Part shown: positions 6,462-14,467 of the stretch, in pieces
Position numbering within the stretch: position 1 is the stretch's first letter
Layout of the letters: every line of letters starts with the position of its first letter
Assembly (NCBI GenBank): GCA_035648055.1
Contig: DASRMF010000045.1
Span: 1 to 14,740 of the forward strand
DNA length: 14,740 nucleotides
Origin: Sediminicultor sp035648055
Lineage (GTDB): Bacteria; Atribacterota; Phoenicimicrobiia; Phoenicimicrobiales; Phoenicimicrobiaceae
Reading direction: 5' to 3'
Notes under the pieces: model-generated
The model's input: only the letters and a program-made list of their open reading frames with translations
Databases searched by the model: none
Told to the model about the DNA's origin: nothing
Position numbers and translations under genes: made by a program

Positions 6462-7343
6462 TTATTTTTTTTCGCCTTCTTTTCTTAAATAAACTACTTG
6501 TCTGGGGAAGGGAATTTCTATTCCTTTTTTATCAAAAGTATCTTTGATTCTTCGTTTAAGTTCTCTCTCTGCTCCCCAATGAGCCATCGCTTTAACTTTA
6601 ATTGCTATCCTTAAAGTAACATCTGAAGAACTGAGAGATAATACCCCTTGAACAATTGGAGGTTCTAAGACAATATTTTTATTCTCTTCAGCCCATTTAT
6701 TAGCAATTTCTTCCAAGGCTTTCATTCCTTTTTCTACATCTTGTTCATAGGCTACCCCGACCTCAACAATAGCCCTCATGTACCCTTTATTAAAATTACC
6801 AAAACTAGCAATTTCTCCATAAGACATTACTCTTAACTCACCTGAAAACTTCCTTAAATGAATATTCCTTAAACCGATAACTTCCACTGTTCCGGAATGT
6901 TCTCCTATATTAACAGAATCTCCTACTGAAATTATTCCCTCAAAAAGTAGAAAGGCGCCTGATAAAACATCCTTTACCAAAGATTGTGCACCAAAACCAT
7001 ACTGCCAAACCAACAACTCCGGCACTAGCAATAATCGCGGTAGAATCTATCCCTAATTCTCTTAATACTATTACTCCGGTAATAAAATAAATTACATATT
7101 TAGAAACACTTGCAAAAGCGGAATAAGAGTATTTGCTCGAGAAATCCTCTTCACATAATTTTTGGATTTTTTTAAAGGGGTTAAAGATTTTTCTATTAGT
7201 TTATTAATTACGGATAAAGCTATCTTTGCTACCACTAATATTATAATAATAGTTATAAATTTTCCCCACCACAGAATAAGATTTTCCGGACTAAAAATAC
7301 TTAATACCGCTTGCCAAAAACTGTTCATATATTGTGTAAACAT
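6462..7343 (-). pseudogene. mscS: Small-conductance mechanosensitive channel (MscS family), broken by two opposite frameshifts
   Basis: The gene starts at the ATG at 7341-7343 with a strong AGGAG eight bases before it. Its first frame encodes the N-terminal helix (WWGKFITIIIILVVAKIALS) and RANTLIPLLQ, then hits a stop at about 7092. Near 7108-7114 one base appears lost, and the protein continues in a second frame as SVSKYVIYFITGVIVLRELG and IDSTAIIASAGVVGLAV. Near 6998-7002 one extra base returns it to a frame reading GFGAQSLVKDVLSGAFLLFE, the MscS pore-helix and beta-domain entry, through to QVVYLRKEGEKK. The repaired product would be about 293 residues, close to the usual 286. The family opens under membrane tension to release solutes. 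The intervening frame is conserved, so the changes are recent or are sequence errors. Confidence 0.85.
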
Positions 7344-7396
7344 TGATAGTTCTCCTTTTTAATTTATATCGACCGATTGACCAATTTGCCAATTTA

Positions 7397-7463
7397 CCGA
7401 TTAAATTAGTCGATAGTATTTAATTAGCGTAGAACGTACAGCGGGTAGCGTATAGGCACGGGG
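7397..7463 (+). repeat. Dispersed intergenic repeat (TAGCGTA family), copy A
   Basis: The copy begins CCGATTAAATTAGTCGATAG and ends GGTAGCGTATAGGCACGGG. It aligns along its length with 12864-12923 (CCAATTAAATTAGTTGTTAG through TTAGCGTACAGGTGCGGG) in the same orientation. Both lie in gaps between genes. The two copies flank the clpB-to-DUF151 block. Confidence 0.6.
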
Positions 7464-7521
7464 AACAATTGCGGTAAAAAATACGAATACTAAAGACGCA
7501 AAAATTTCCCACAGTCTGCCC

Positions 7522-7546
7522 GTAGGACAGGCGTCTCGCCTGTCTA
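7522..7546. repeat. Short GC-rich hairpin element after clpB
   Basis: GACAGGCG (7526-7533) and CGCCTGTC (7537-7544) form a perfect eight-base stem with a TCT loop in an otherwise AT-rich gap. The wording GTAGGACAGGCGTCTCGCCT is of a dispersed palindromic type seen across many bacterial genomes. It lies about ten bases past the clpB stop, but no T-run follows on the clpB strand, so it is not a standard terminator. Confidence 0.6.
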
Positions 7547-7554
7547 AAGTAAAT

Positions 7555-10152
7555 TTATATTTTTTTGAAAATTATTTTCTCATTTTTTTCATCCAAATCG
7601 GTTTCTAATTTATCCCCCTCTTTAAAAACTCCTTCTAAAATTTGCAAGGCCAAGGGGTCTTGAATGTATCTTTGAATGCTCCTCTTTAAAGGTCGAGCAC
7701 CATAATGAGGGTCATATCCTTTTTCAGCTATAAATTCTTTTGTTTTTTGAGTAATTTTTAAATAAACTTTTTTAGTTACTAATCTCTTTTTTAAAATATT
7801 GAGCTGGATATCCACGATTTTAATAATCTGCTCTTTATCTAAATTGTTAAAGATAATTATCTCATCAAGTCTATTTAAAAATTCTGGCTTAAAGTGCTCA
7901 CGAAGAGAATCGTTTACTTTTTGCATAACAGACTCTCTATTCCCCTCATTCATTTCGTAGATCCACTGACTACCGATATTCGAAGTCATAATTAAAATAG
8001 AGTTTTTAAAATTAACTACCCTGCCCTGTCCGTCAGTTAGACGGCCATCATCTAAAATCTGCAACAAAACATTAAAAACATCGGGATGAGCTTTCTCAAT
8101 TTCATCAAAGAGAATAACTGAGTAAGGTTTGCGCCTAACAATTTCAGTAAGTTGACCACCTTCTTCATATCCCACATAGCCTGGCGGAGCCCCGATTAAC
8201 CGGGCTACACTGTGTCTCTCCATATATTCAGACATATCAATACGCACTAGAAAATTTTCATCATTAAACAAAAAATCAGCCAAACTACGAGCGAGCTCGG
8301 TTTTACCTACTCCTGTGGGTCCCATAAAGATAAATGACCCTACTGGTCTATTGGGATCCGCTATACCAACTCGAGATCTCCTAATAGCATTAGAAACTAA
8401 CCTAATCGCCTCATCTTGTCCAACAACTCTTTTTTTAAGCTCTTCTTCCATCCTAACTAATTTATTTGCTTCCCCCTCCAGTAATCGACCAACTGGTATG
8501 CCAGTCCATTTGGAAATAATTTCTGTAATATCCTCTTCATCAACTTCTTCTTTAAGCATCTTAGTTTCTTTTTGCAGAGAAGCCAGCTTTTTATTTTCTT
8601 CTTCCAAATCTTTTTGAAATTTAGGTAAGACCCCATATTTTAATTCTGCAACTCGGTTAAGATTACCTTCTCTCTCTTCTTTCTCAGCTTCTATTTTATT
8701 CTGTTCAATACTACTTTTTATTTTTCGTATTCTCTGGATTGATTCCTTCTCATTCTTCCATTTTAATTTCATCCCATCTCTTTTTTCTTTTAAAGAACTT
8801 AGTTCCTTTTCTATTTTATTTAAATGTTCCTGAGAAATAGAATCTTTTTCTTTCTTTAAAGCATGCTTTTCTATTTCTAATTGAATAATTTTTCTTTCCA
8901 CTTCATCTATCTCTATAGGCATACTATCGATTTCCATCCTCAAACGGGAGGAAGCTTCATCTATCAGATCAATTGCCTTATCTGGCAAAAATCTATCGGT
9001 AATATAGCGATTAGATAATATGGCTGCAGCAACCAAAGCTGAATCTTTAATTCTTATTCCATGATACACTTCATATTTCTCTTTTAATCCTCTTAAAATG
9101 GCAATAGTATCTTCTACTGAGGGTTCCTTTACTAACACTGGTTGGAATCTTCTCTCCAATGCAGCATCTTTTTCGATATATTTTCTATATTCCTTTAAAG
9201 TTGTAGCTCCAATACAATGTAATTCACCCCGAGCTAAAGCCGGCTTTAACATATTGGAAGCATCTATTGCTCCCTCAGCTGCTCCTGCTCCCACTAAAGT
9301 ATGGAGTTCATCAATAAAAATAATTATTTTACCTTCCGCTTTTTGAATCTCTTTTAAAACTGCTTTTAAACGATCTTCAAATTCACCTCTATATTTTGCT
9401 CCAGCTACCATAGAACTAATATCTAAAACAAGTACCTTTTTATTTTTTAATCCTTCCGGAATATCTCCGCTTACAATTCTCTGGGCTAAACCTTCAGCAA
9501 TTGCTGTCTTTCCTACTCCCGGTTCACCAATTAAAACAGGATTATTTTTAGTACGCCGTAAAAGTATTTGCATAACCTGTCGTATTTCATCATCCCTCCC
9601 AATTACCGGATCAAGTTTCCTTTCTCTAGCTAAATCAGTTAGATCACGAGCATATCTTTCTAAAGCTTGATATTTTTCTTCCGGATTTTGATCGGTTACC
9701 CTTTGATTTCCTCTAATATTTACTAAGACCTGATAAACTTTTTCTTTGCTGATTCCTTCTTCTGTCAGTAGATTACTAACTTTAGTCCCTTCTGCTTCAA
9801 GTAAAGCAATAAATAAATGTTCTGTGCTTACAAATTCATCTTTTACTTTTTGAGCTTCCTGTTGAGCTGTATCTAATATATTATTAAGTTCATTTCCTAT
9901 ATATTGTTGCTCACTGCTCCCTCCATAAACCTGAGGAATCTTTTCTAACATCTTTTCTAATTTAACCTTGAGTTGTTCAGAATCTATTTCTAACTTCTGC
10001 AATATTGAAGGCACAACTCCGTCTTTTTGATTAATTAGAGCCAGTAAAAGATGCTCCCCTCTAATCTCCTGGTGATTATAACTGCTGGCACTTTGTTGAG
10101 CTTCTCCAATAGCTTCTTGAGCTTTTATAGTAAACTTATCAAATTTAATCAT
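7555..10152 (-). CDS. clpB: ATP-dependent disaggregase ClpB
   Basis: The 865-residue AAA+ protein reshapes aggregated proteins together with the DnaK system in the cytoplasm. In order it has the Clp N-domain (about 1-145) and first ATPase domain, with Walker A GEPGVGKT (209-216), Walker B IIIFIDE (276-282) and arginine fingers at 334-335. Next come the long coiled-coil middle domain (about 405-535), typical of ClpB and absent from ClpA, and the second ATPase domain. That domain has GPTGVGKT (611-618), pore loop GYVG (658-661) and VILFDE (678-683). Length fits the family (about 860). I chose the ATG at 10150-10152 because AAGGAG lies nine bases before it; the longer frame to 10206 has no such site. 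It is the last gene of the probable minus-strand operon, 54 bases after hisC. No CIRCE heat-shock operator is visible. Confidence 0.97.
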   Translation of the reverse strand: MIKFDKFTIKAQEAIGEAQQSASSYNHQEIRGEHLLLALINQKDGVVPSILQKLEIDSEQLKVKLEKMLEKIPQVYGGSSEQQYIGNELNNILDTAQQEAQKVKDEFVSTEHLFIALLEAEGTKVSNLLTEEGISKEKVYQVLVNIRGNQRVTDQNPEEKYQALERYARDLTDLARERKLDPVIGRDDEIRQVMQILLRRTKNNPVLIGEPGVGKTAIAEGLAQRIVSGDIPEGLKNKKVLVLDISSMVAGAKYRGEFEDRLKAVLKEIQKAEGKIIIFIDELHTLVGAGAAEGAIDASNMLKPALARGELHCIGATTLKEYRKYIEKDAALERRFQPVLVKEPSVEDTIAILRGLKEKYEVYHGIRIKDSALVAAAILSNRYITDRFLPDKAIDLIDEASSRLRMEIDSMPIEIDEVERKIIQLEIEKHALKKEKDSISQEHLNKIEKELSSLKEKRDGMKLKWKNEKESIQRIRKIKSSIEQNKIEAEKEEREGNLNRVAELKYGVLPKFQKDLEEENKKLASLQKETKMLKEEVDEEDITEIISKWTGIPVGRLLEGEANKLVRMEEELKKRVVGQDEAIRLVSNAIRRSRVGIADPNRPVGSFIFMGPTGVGKTELARSLADFLFNDENFLVRIDMSEYMERHSVARLIGAPPGYVGYEEGGQLTEIVRRKPYSVILFDEIEKAHPDVFNVLLQILDDGRLTDGQGRVVNFKNSILIMTSNIGSQWIYEMNEGNRESVMQKVNDSLREHFKPEFLNRLDEIIIFNNLDKEQIIKIVDIQLNILKKRLVTKKVYLKITQKTKEFIAEKGYDPHYGARPLKRSIQRYIQDPLALQILEGVFKEGDKLETDLDEKNEKIIFKKI

Positions 10153-10206
10153 CTTATTTATCTCCTTCTTAACTATAAGAATATTAAAAAAAAATTCTTT
10201 GACCAA

Positions 10207-11301
10207 TTAGATTTTAAAATATCTTTGGCAGCTTTTCAACCCATCAATTAAAATATCATTCTCCTTTTTATTCCCTACAGTTATACGTAAAAAATATCTG
10301 GAGCTTGAAAAAACGGGATCCGAAACCGTTTGGACTAAAATTCCTTGTTCTAATAAATTATTATAAACTAAGTCTGTATCTTCTTTAGAGCCCACCTCGA
10401 CCAAAACAAAGTTTGTCTGTGAAGGATGAGCTTTAAAGGGGGTAATTTCGTTTATTCTGTCTATTAATCTTTTGCGTTCCCTAATAATCTTCTCTATGTT
10501 ATCTTTTAAAATTTCTTTATTTTCAAAAACCACCTGGGCTGCTAATTGGGAAAAAGTATTTACATTAAATGGACTTTTAACCTTTCTTATCTCATTTATA
10601 ATTTCAGGATTAGAAAGTAAATACCCCACGCGTAAACCGGCTAAACTGTAAGCCTTGGAAAAAGTCCTAAGAATCACCAAATTATCGTAACGGGATATAA
10701 GGGGCACAAAAGTCTTTTTTCCAAACTCATAATAAGCTTCATCTACTACTACCAGACAACCTGATTCTTCAATTATCTTTATAATCTTATCCTCGGCAAA
10801 ATAATTTCCGGTGGGGGCATTGGGATAGGCTAAAAAAACTATGGAAGAATTTTCTTTCTTGGCTTCCTCTAAAATCTTATCCTCATTTAAACTAAAATTG
10901 CTCTGGCTTAAAGGAATCTGTACAAAATTAGATCCATTAACAATTGAATAAATTTTATACATGGCAAAAGAGGGCGCAGTAGTAATAACCTTTCTCTCTT
11001 TTTCCGAGAAAGCCTTAATTAAATAATCAATAAGTTCATCAGAACCATTTCCTATAACTATATTATCTCTGGTTAAACCCCAAAAAGCAGAAACGGCTTC
11101 ACTTAATTTCACAGAATTTGCGTTAGGGTAACGAGAATATTTTAAATTTTTAGCTTTCCATAATATTTCTTCAATAATTTCTTCTGGCAAACCATAAGGA
11201 TTTTCATTAGCGTTTAATTTTACTTTATAAGGTATTTCATTAGGGTCATAAGGCTTTAATTCCTTTAAACTATCGCGATAAAATTTTTGATTTTTTTTCA
11301 T
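10207..11301 (-). CDS. hisC: Histidinol-phosphate aminotransferase
   Basis: The 364-residue fold-type I PLP enzyme converts imidazole-acetol phosphate and glutamate to histidinol phosphate in histidine synthesis; relatives also act on aromatic amino acids. Visible motifs are LNANENP (29-35), the N-terminal substrate signature, and GNGSDELI (84-91). The PLP contacts are YPNAPTGN (159-166; Asn161), VVVDEAY (184-190; Asp187) and TFSKAYSLAGLRVGYL (213-228). Lys216 of that last block is the Schiff-base residue and Arg224 holds the phosphate. AAAGGAG precedes the ATG by 14 bases, a long gap, but an in-frame stop rules out an upstream start. No other his gene is nearby; it is set between the B3/4 gene (56 bases) and clpB (54 bases). 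A role in another aminotransfer step cannot be excluded. Confidence 0.93.
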   Translation of the reverse strand: MKKNQKFYRDSLKELKPYDPNEIPYKVKLNANENPYGLPEEIIEEILWKAKNLKYSRYPNANSVKLSEAVSAFWGLTRDNIVIGNGSDELIDYLIKAFSEKERKVITTAPSFAMYKIYSIVNGSNFVQIPLSQSNFSLNEDKILEEAKKENSSIVFLAYPNAPTGNYFAEDKIIKIIEESGCLVVVDEAYYEFGKKTFVPLISRYDNLVILRTFSKAYSLAGLRVGYLLSNPEIINEIRKVKSPFNVNTFSQLAAQVVFENKEILKDNIEKIIRERKRLIDRINEITPFKAHPSQTNFVLVEVGSKEDTDLVYNNLLEQGILVQTVSDPVFSSSRYFLRITVGNKKENDILIDGLKSCQRYFKI

Positions 11302-11357
11302 AGCTTATATTATTACTCCTTTCTTACTATATTAAATAATATATCTCCTTATACGAT

Positions 11358-12062
11358 TTAAAAATTTATCTCAGTCTCTCTATTGTTTCGATCCAGTAAA
11401 TCAGTAGTTAGATCTGCTTTGCACTGCTCGATTAATAATTTTGCTAATTCATCTCTTGCTTCCTCTATAATCGATTGAGGAACTACTCCGATTCCATCAA
11501 TATTAATAACCATTCTTTTGGTATTTTCATTAATTTTACTAAAATCACCATTTCGCCAATTCCATCTCCTACACATCACCTTCAAAGTTTTATCATCAAA
11601 ATAAATTACCTCTCCGGGTTGAGGATTTTCTTCTTCTTCACTACCCAAACCAACAAACCATTCATCCCCCTTAGCAAAACCAAGGTGCAAATTCCCTTCT
11701 ATTTTATCTGTATCATCACCGCCACAAGGGATAAGATATTTTATAGAAATATAATTAAATAAGGCAACTACTGAGTTAATAAAAGGAAATCCTCCACCCT
11801 GTTTTATTCTTTTTAAAAGTGCTTTTATCGAAGGTGGAAACTTGTGCGGATCAGAACCAAACTTTAAATGTGCTTCATCCCAGGATTTTACAAAAATATG
11901 TTCGATTAAATCTTCCTTCATCCTCTTTTCAATCTCTTTATTTAAAGGTTTTTTTATTCTTTTGTTGCCGAGTGCATTTTCTATATCTCTAACAATTATA
12001 ACCCCTCTTTTGAAATCAGGAAATTTAACAAAAATTTCTGAATCTATTATTACTTTTCTCAT
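11358..12062 (-). CDS. Solo B3/4-domain protein (PheRS beta editing-domain relative)
   Basis: The 234-residue protein matches stand-alone B3/4 proteins (COG3382), relatives of the tRNA-editing B3/B4 domain in the phenylalanyl-tRNA synthetase beta chain. Typical blocks are INSVVALFNYISIKYLIPCG (95-114), GGDD (114-117), QPGEVIYFDD (148-157) and CRRWNWRNGD (164-173). INIDGIGVVPQSIIEEA (187-203) then leads to a helical tail. In the synthetase this domain removes mischarged tyrosine from tRNA-Phe; solo versions may edit in trans or bind another small ligand, which is not established. No synthetase or tRNA gene is nearby. The gene lies between the DUF151 gene (117 bases upstream) and hisC (56 bases downstream), probably in one operon. 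AAAGGTGA upstream is a plausible but rather distant ribosome site. Confidence 0.85.
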   Translation of the reverse strand: MRKVIIDSEIFVKFPDFKRGVIIVRDIENALGNKRIKKPLNKEIEKRMKEDLIEHIFVKSWDEAHLKFGSDPHKFPPSIKALLKRIKQGGGFPFINSVVALFNYISIKYLIPCGGDDTDKIEGNLHLGFAKGDEWFVGLGSEEEENPQPGEVIYFDDKTLKVMCRRWNWRNGDFSKINENTKRMVINIDGIGVVPQSIIEEARDELAKLLIEQCKADLTTDLLDRNNRETEINF

Positions 12063-12179
12063 AACCTATTTATTTTCACCTTTCAATTAAAATTTATGTG
12101 TTTTTGCTTAATTTATTTTCCTTAAAATTGTTCTTTGAACCTTAATTAATTTGATGCTTTTTTATTTTAATTGTAAAGA

Positions 12180-12707
12180 TTATTTCTTTTCTAGGCTTCT
12201 GATTTTATCTCGTAATTTAGCAGCTTCCTCATAATTTTCTACCTCTACTGCTTTCTGCATCTTTTGTTGTAACTCTGTAAGTTTTATTTCTTTTTCATCC
12301 TCTAAGGTAACTTTCTCTGTAGAAGCCTTATTTAATACTTCTTCGGTTACATAAATAGGGGCGTTTGCCCTCAGGGCCAAAGCAATAGCGTCACTCGGTC
12401 TGGCATCAATTTCTTTTTCCGTTTGATTTGTTTTCAATCTAACTGAAGCAAAATAAGTATTATCCTTAATATTGCAAATTACTACTCTTGTTACAACTAC
12501 ACCAAGGGAATCTAAAATATTTTTTATTAAATCATGGGGTAGAGGTCTTATTGGTTTTACTTTTTCTAAAGCTAAAGAAATCATCTTTGCTTCATAGTGC
12601 CCTACCCAGATAGGAAGCCACCTTTTTTCAGTTTCATCTTTTAAAATTACTACAAAACCTTTTGTCACCGGGTCAATTGCTACACCGGAAATTTTTACCC
12701 TTATCAT
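12180..12707 (-). CDS. Bifunctional nuclease family (DUF151) protein with C-terminal UVR domain
   Basis: The 175-residue protein has a BFN/DUF151 domain over about residues 1-128, including LPIWVGHYEAKMISLALE (31-48), PLPHDLIKNILDSLG (55-69) and ARPSDAIALALRANAPIYV (102-120), the most conserved block. Residues 146-172 (LQQKMQKAVEVENYEEAAKL onward) form a UvrB/UvrC-type UVR motif, which mediates contacts between proteins. BFN proteins of plants have DNase and RNase activity; the bacterial role is not settled. I chose the ATG at 12705-12707 because GAGGG lies about seven bases before it; the longer frame from 12734 has no such site and adds nine residues foreign to the family. It is the first gene of the minus-strand block. 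A TATAAT lies 78-83 bases upstream, but no good -35 pairs with it. Confidence 0.9.
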   Translation of the reverse strand: MIRVKISGVAIDPVTKGFVVILKDETEKRWLPIWVGHYEAKMISLALEKVKPIRPLPHDLIKNILDSLGVVVTRVVICNIKDNTYFASVRLKTNQTEKEIDARPSDAIALALRANAPIYVTEEVLNKASTEKVTLEDEKEIKLTELQQKMQKAVEVENYEEAAKLRDKIRSLEKK

Positions 12708-12863
12708 CTTTATCCCTCTTTTTTTATTTTGCATTTTAACATATTTTACTTTTAATTTTAAGAGCTTTTCTTTTTCTCTATATATTATATTCTACAACAA
12801 ATATAAAATCCCTGCATAAATATTAATTTTTTTCAAAAATTTTACCAGTTATAAATTAATTAG

Positions 12864-12923
12864 CCAATTAAATTAGTTGTTAGCAATAAATCTAGCGTAC
12901 AGCGTTTAGCGTACAGGTGCGGG
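12864..12923 (+). repeat. Dispersed intergenic repeat (TAGCGTA family), copy B
   Basis: Same family and orientation as 7397-7463. It starts CCAATTAAATTAGTTGTTAG and ends TTAGCGTACAGGTGCGGG, and lacks about six bases present in copy A. It lies upstream of the DUF151 gene and so closes the bracket around the four-gene block. Confidence 0.6.
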
Positions 12924-13066
12924 TAAAAAACTGTAAGGAACAATACAAGATTGGAGTTAAAAGTGGAAAGTTTATAGTTGTCAGCTATTATTATACAACT
13001 AAAAATTTAAAGCAAAAAGCAAAAAACCATAATTCAAAACTCAAAACCCTTTTGCATGTTTTTGAT

Positions 13067-13138
13067 GTAGGGGTCGGATTTATCCGACCCGGGTTGTTTG
13101 GTAATCTTTTTAGCGGGTTCGATGAATCGAACCCCTAC
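13067..13138. repeat. 72-bp double-hairpin palindromic element (MITE/REP-like)
   Basis: The element begins GTAGGGGTCGG and ends GAACCCCTAC, so its ends are inverted repeats (GTAGGGGT at each end, with the arms alike over about 25 bases). Each arm is itself a perfect hairpin: GGGTCGGAT/ATCCGACCC (13071-13079 and 13082-13090) and GGGTTCGAT/ATCGAACCC (13115-13123 and 13126-13134), both with two-base loops. The GC-rich arms stand out in an AT-rich gap. The form matches short non-coding palindromic elements common in bacterial genomes. No transposase is present. Confidence 0.8.
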
Positions 13139-13193
13139 CTTGGACTTTCGGATTCTAACTTTTAGTTTTTAGATAAAAAGTAGAATGGTATTT

Positions 13194-13231
13194 CTCTTTT
13201 CCTTTCTCTTTCTTCACTATATACTTAATAC
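13194..13231 (-). repeat. Dispersed intergenic repeat, purine-rich family, copy 2
   Basis: The reverse complement starts GTATTAAGTATATA and ends in AAGAAAGAGAAAGGAAAAG, matching 2192-2234 apart from a short gap. It sits between the double-hairpin element and the antiporter promoter. Confidence 0.5.
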
Positions 13232-13259
13232 TATATACTCGATACTTTCTTTATTTCAA

Positions 13260-13288
13260 TTGATTACCCTTTGAAGAAGTGTTATAAT
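13260..13288 (+). promoter_or_regulatory. Sigma-70-type promoter of the cation antiporter gene
   Basis: TTGATT (13260-13265) and a perfect TATAAT (13283-13288) are separated by exactly 17 bases. Transcription would start near 13295, about 100 bases before the likely start codon. Confidence 0.75.
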
Positions 13289-13394
13289 TTTTCAAGTTAT
13301 AAAGATAATATTTTTAAGCTTTTTGGATTGTAACCATAATACAATAAAACTTATAAAAATAAAATACTTTAACCTCGAGAGGGATGTAATAAAT

Positions 13395-14396
13395 TTGCTT
13401 AATTTATGGCTTTTATTTTTAATATGTGCCTTGGTAATTATTTTTACGGGAACTAAACTAACCCGCTACGGAGATATAATTGCTGAAAAGACCGGATTAG
13501 GAAGAGTCTGGATTGGAGCTGCATTAATCCCCTTAGCTACCTCTCTTCCTGAAATCACTTCAAGTTCCGGTGCCGCCTGGATCAATGCTCCCGATTTAGC
13601 TATTGGAAACATCTTCGGCAGTATCATGTTCAATCTATTAATTATTGCCATAGCAGATTTTGCTCATGGTCCTGGTTCGCTTCTTAGAGAAGTATCTCCC
13701 GGCCAAATTCTAACTGCTATTTTAGGAATATTTCTATGTGCAATTGCTGCCTTAAGTATGTTATTAAAATCATCGTTTCTCTTGGCGGGAGTTGGCATAG
13801 ACTCCCTAATTTTAATCATTCTGTATTTTTCAGGTATTGTAGTAATATTCAAATATAGTAAAAAAACTAAACCTGATGATGTCCTGGGAGTCCCCGAAGA
13901 AAATTACACTGCCTATTCTTTGCCCTTAACTAACATCAAATTTTTAATAGCTGCTATAATAATAATCGTTACTGCCATGAAGTTAGCTCAAGTAACCAAT
14001 AGTTTAGCTGACCTTACCGGATGGGGAACAACTTTTATGGGCACCGTCGTGTTAGCCATCGTTACTTCTTTACCAGAATTAGTTACCGCCCTTGCGGCTA
14101 TTAAAATAAAGGCTTATGACCTTGCGGTAGGCATTGTCCTGGGAGCAAATATTCTTAATTTGACCATACCTTTCTTCTCAGACATATTTTATGATGGCCC
14201 GCCAATTTTAAGTGTAGTCTCACCCCAGCATATTATTAGTGCTTTAATAGCTATAATTATCACCAGCATTGTTATTGGCAGTTTGGTATATAAACCTAAA
14301 AGAACGGTATTTAGTTTAGGGATAGCGGCCTGGTTAATTTTTTTAGTATATTTTCTGGGAATTTTCTTAATCTTTAAAGTAGGAATAAAAATATAA
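13395..14396 (+). CDS. Calcium/cation antiporter (CaCA superfamily, sodium/calcium exchanger-like)
   Basis: The roughly 333-residue membrane protein has two inverted halves of about five helices each, the CaCA plan, and probably swaps Ca2+ for Na+ or H+. Numbered from the chosen start, the first alpha repeat holds ATSLPEI (48-54) and GNIFGSIMFN (71-80). The second holds VTSLPEL (223-229) and GIVLGANILN (246-255). The Glu in each SLPE binds the cation in known members. The first repeat has Ile where GSN is common, so selectivity may differ. I prefer the TTG at 13395, giving LLNLWLLFLICALVIIFTGT, because GAGAGGG precedes it by 11 bases and the protein then starts at the first helix. An upstream TTG at 13323 would add 24 residues unlike the family. 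The gene has its own promoter and is followed at once by the riboswitch promoter. Confidence 0.88.
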   Translation: MLNLWLLFLICALVIIFTGTKLTRYGDIIAEKTGLGRVWIGAALIPLATSLPEITSSSGAAWINAPDLAIGNIFGSIMFNLLIIAIADFAHGPGSLLREVSPGQILTAILGIFLCAIAALSMLLKSSFLLAGVGIDSLILIILYFSGIVVIFKYSKKTKPDDVLGVPEENYTAYSLPLTNIKFLIAAIIIIVTAMKLAQVTNSLADLTGWGTTFMGTVVLAIVTSLPELVTALAAIKIKAYDLAVGIVLGANILNLTIPFFSDIFYDGPPILSVVSPQHIISALIAIIITSIVIGSLVYKPKRTVFSLGIAAWLIFLVYFLGIFLIFKVGIKI

Positions 14397-14402
14397 ATGT
14401 TT

Positions 14403-14431
14403 TTGACTTTTCCTAATATATATGTTATCTT
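14403..14431 (+). promoter_or_regulatory. Promoter of the lysine riboswitch leader
   Basis: TTGACT (14403-14408) and TATCTT (14426-14431) are 17 bases apart, just after the antiporter stop codon. Transcription would begin near 14438, some 30 bases before the riboswitch. Confidence 0.6.
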
Positions 14432-14467
14432 ATTAAAAATTTAATATTTGTACCTCACTTTTTCCTT

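Noticed and set aside
7363..7392. A -35/-10-like pair (TTGGCA, 18 bases, TATAAA on the minus strand) upstream of mscS.
   Set aside because: The implied transcription start would fall inside the ribosome binding site, and the sequence belongs to an intergenic repeat-like stretch.
7344..7554. A possible CRISPR-like or tandem array because of short repeated words (accgatt, ccaattt).
   Set aside because: The words are irregular in length and spacing, with no spacer structure and no cas genes in the window.
8315..8617. A 100-residue plus-strand frame inside clpB.
   Set aside because: It is antisense to the conserved second ATPase domain and middle domain of ClpB, with no ribosome site or recognisable motifs.
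10153..10206. An 18-residue N-terminal extension of ClpB.
   Set aside because: The ATG at 10152 has a strong AAGGAG and matches the normal ClpB start; the extension is the hisC-clpB spacer translated.
12917..13165. An 82-residue plus-strand frame between DUF151 and the antiporter.
   Set aside because: It runs through the double-hairpin repeat and AT-rich filler, and lacks a family match or ribosome site.
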